Made by a program: the position numbers and the translations under genes | Shown: one piece after another, positions 39,723-40,413 of the stretch | Layout of the letters: every line of letters starts with the position of its first letter | Numbering within the stretch: the stretch's first letter is position 1 | Assembly: GCA_007132225.1 (NCBI GenBank) | Contig: SLPB01000039.1 | Coordinates: 1 to 40,413, forward strand | DNA length: 40,413 bases | Origin: Bacteroidales bacterium | GTDB taxonomy: Bacteria > Bacteroidota > Bacteroidia > Bacteroidales > PUMT01 | Reading direction: 5' to 3' | The notes under the pieces: model-generated | What the model was told of the DNA's origin: nothing | What the model saw: the letters and a program-made list of their open reading frames with translations, nothing else | Databases searched by the model: none

Positions 39723-40412
39723 TCAGTCCTTTCTGGTGAAAGGTACAAAACGGACAGGCAGAAGGTTTGTTGTCCTTATTTCTTCACCTTTCTTTTCAAT
39801 CAGCATAAGGGTTTGAGTCATAAATGGCGATCCCACGGGTATTACCATTCTGCCGCCATCTTTCAGCTGGGCAATAAGCGGGGGCGGTATGTATTCAGCT
39901 GCAGCGGTTACCACTATGGCATCAAAGGGCGCATGCTCCTTGAGTCCGTAATAACCATCACCAATTATAACCTTAGCATTATCATAATTCAAATCCTGTA
40001 ATACCTGGCGGGCATGATTACCCAGTTCCGGTATTATTTCAATCGTATATACCTGTTCAACTATTTCTGCAAGAACAGCCGCCTGGTAGCCTGAACCTGC
40101 ACCTACTTCAAGAACCCTGTCACCTGGTCCGGGATTAACCAGTTCGGTCATATAGGCCACAATGAACGGCTGGGAAATGGTTTGACCGTAACCTATTGGC
40201 ATCGGGCCATCATTATATGCTCTTCTTTGTTGCCCGCGGGGTACAAACAAATGCCTTTCAACATTCATCATTGCATCTATGGTAGGCTGATGTTCAATTC
40301 CCCGGTTAATTATTTGCTGCTGCACCATATTTTCACGCAACCGATCATAATTCTGACTTTTCACCCCGATAAAAGTCATTGAAAATATTAGTAAAACCAT
40401 TATAATTTTCAT
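39723..40412 (-). CDS. pcm: Protein-L-isoaspartate O-methyltransferase with N-terminal signal peptide
   Basis: MVQQQIINRGI, RHLFVPRGQQRRAYNDGPMPIGYGQTISQPFIVAYMTEL, VLEVGAGSGYQAAVLAEIVEQVYTIEI; preceded by MKIIMVLLIFSMTFIGVKSQ. Confidence 0.93.
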   Translation of the reverse strand: MKIIMVLLIFSMTFIGVKSQNYDRLRENMVQQQIINRGIEHQPTIDAMMNVERHLFVPRGQQRRAYNDGPMPIGYGQTISQPFIVAYMTELVNPGPGDRVLEVGAGSGYQAAVLAEIVEQVYTIEIIPELGNHARQVLQDLNYDNAKVIIGDGYYGLKEHAPFDAIVVTAAAEYIPPPLIAQLKDGGRMVIPVGSPFMTQTLMLIEKKGEEIRTTNLLPVRFVPFTRKD

Positions 40413-40413
40413 A

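Overview
This 40.4 kb window looks like a Bacteroidota chromosome segment, judging by AT-rich DNA, TAnnTTTG-type -7 motifs and lipoprotein signals. It is mostly amino-acid metabolism plus accessory genes. Left to right: (i) a copper P-type ATPase and a small HMA protein (- strand); (ii) a trpB-hisG-hisD-hisC-hisB-hisH-hisA-hisF-hisIE operon (+), preceded by a short leader ORF, MSKVFSHMWLWHAGIFR*, and a perfect 30-bp terminator palindrome; (iii) osmC, a lipoprotein with four ~190-aa beta-helix-like repeats and a small outer-membrane-type protein; (iv) an ECF sigma factor / Ser-Thr kinase pair (-); (v) a BCCT transporter, a tandem-Usp protein and an orphan OpuAC-type betaine-binding lipoprotein (+); (vi) msrA with a signal peptide; (vii) a long - strand array argR-argG-argH-[degenerate proB paralogue]-proB-proA-gltB-gltD, with tandem ARG-box-like dyads over a candidate argR promoter; (viii) an erythromycin-esterase-family protein, a DUF2459-like protein, a membrane spermidine-synthase-like protein and a signal-peptide-bearing protein-isoaspartate methyltransferase. 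The best candidates for something new are the Trp+His leader/attenuator, the catalytically degenerate ProB paralogue in the arginine/proline/glutamate array, and the BCCT-Usp-orphan SBP cassette. I saw no CRISPR array, rRNA, tRNA, transposase or phage genes. All family calls were made by eye from motifs; no database search was run.
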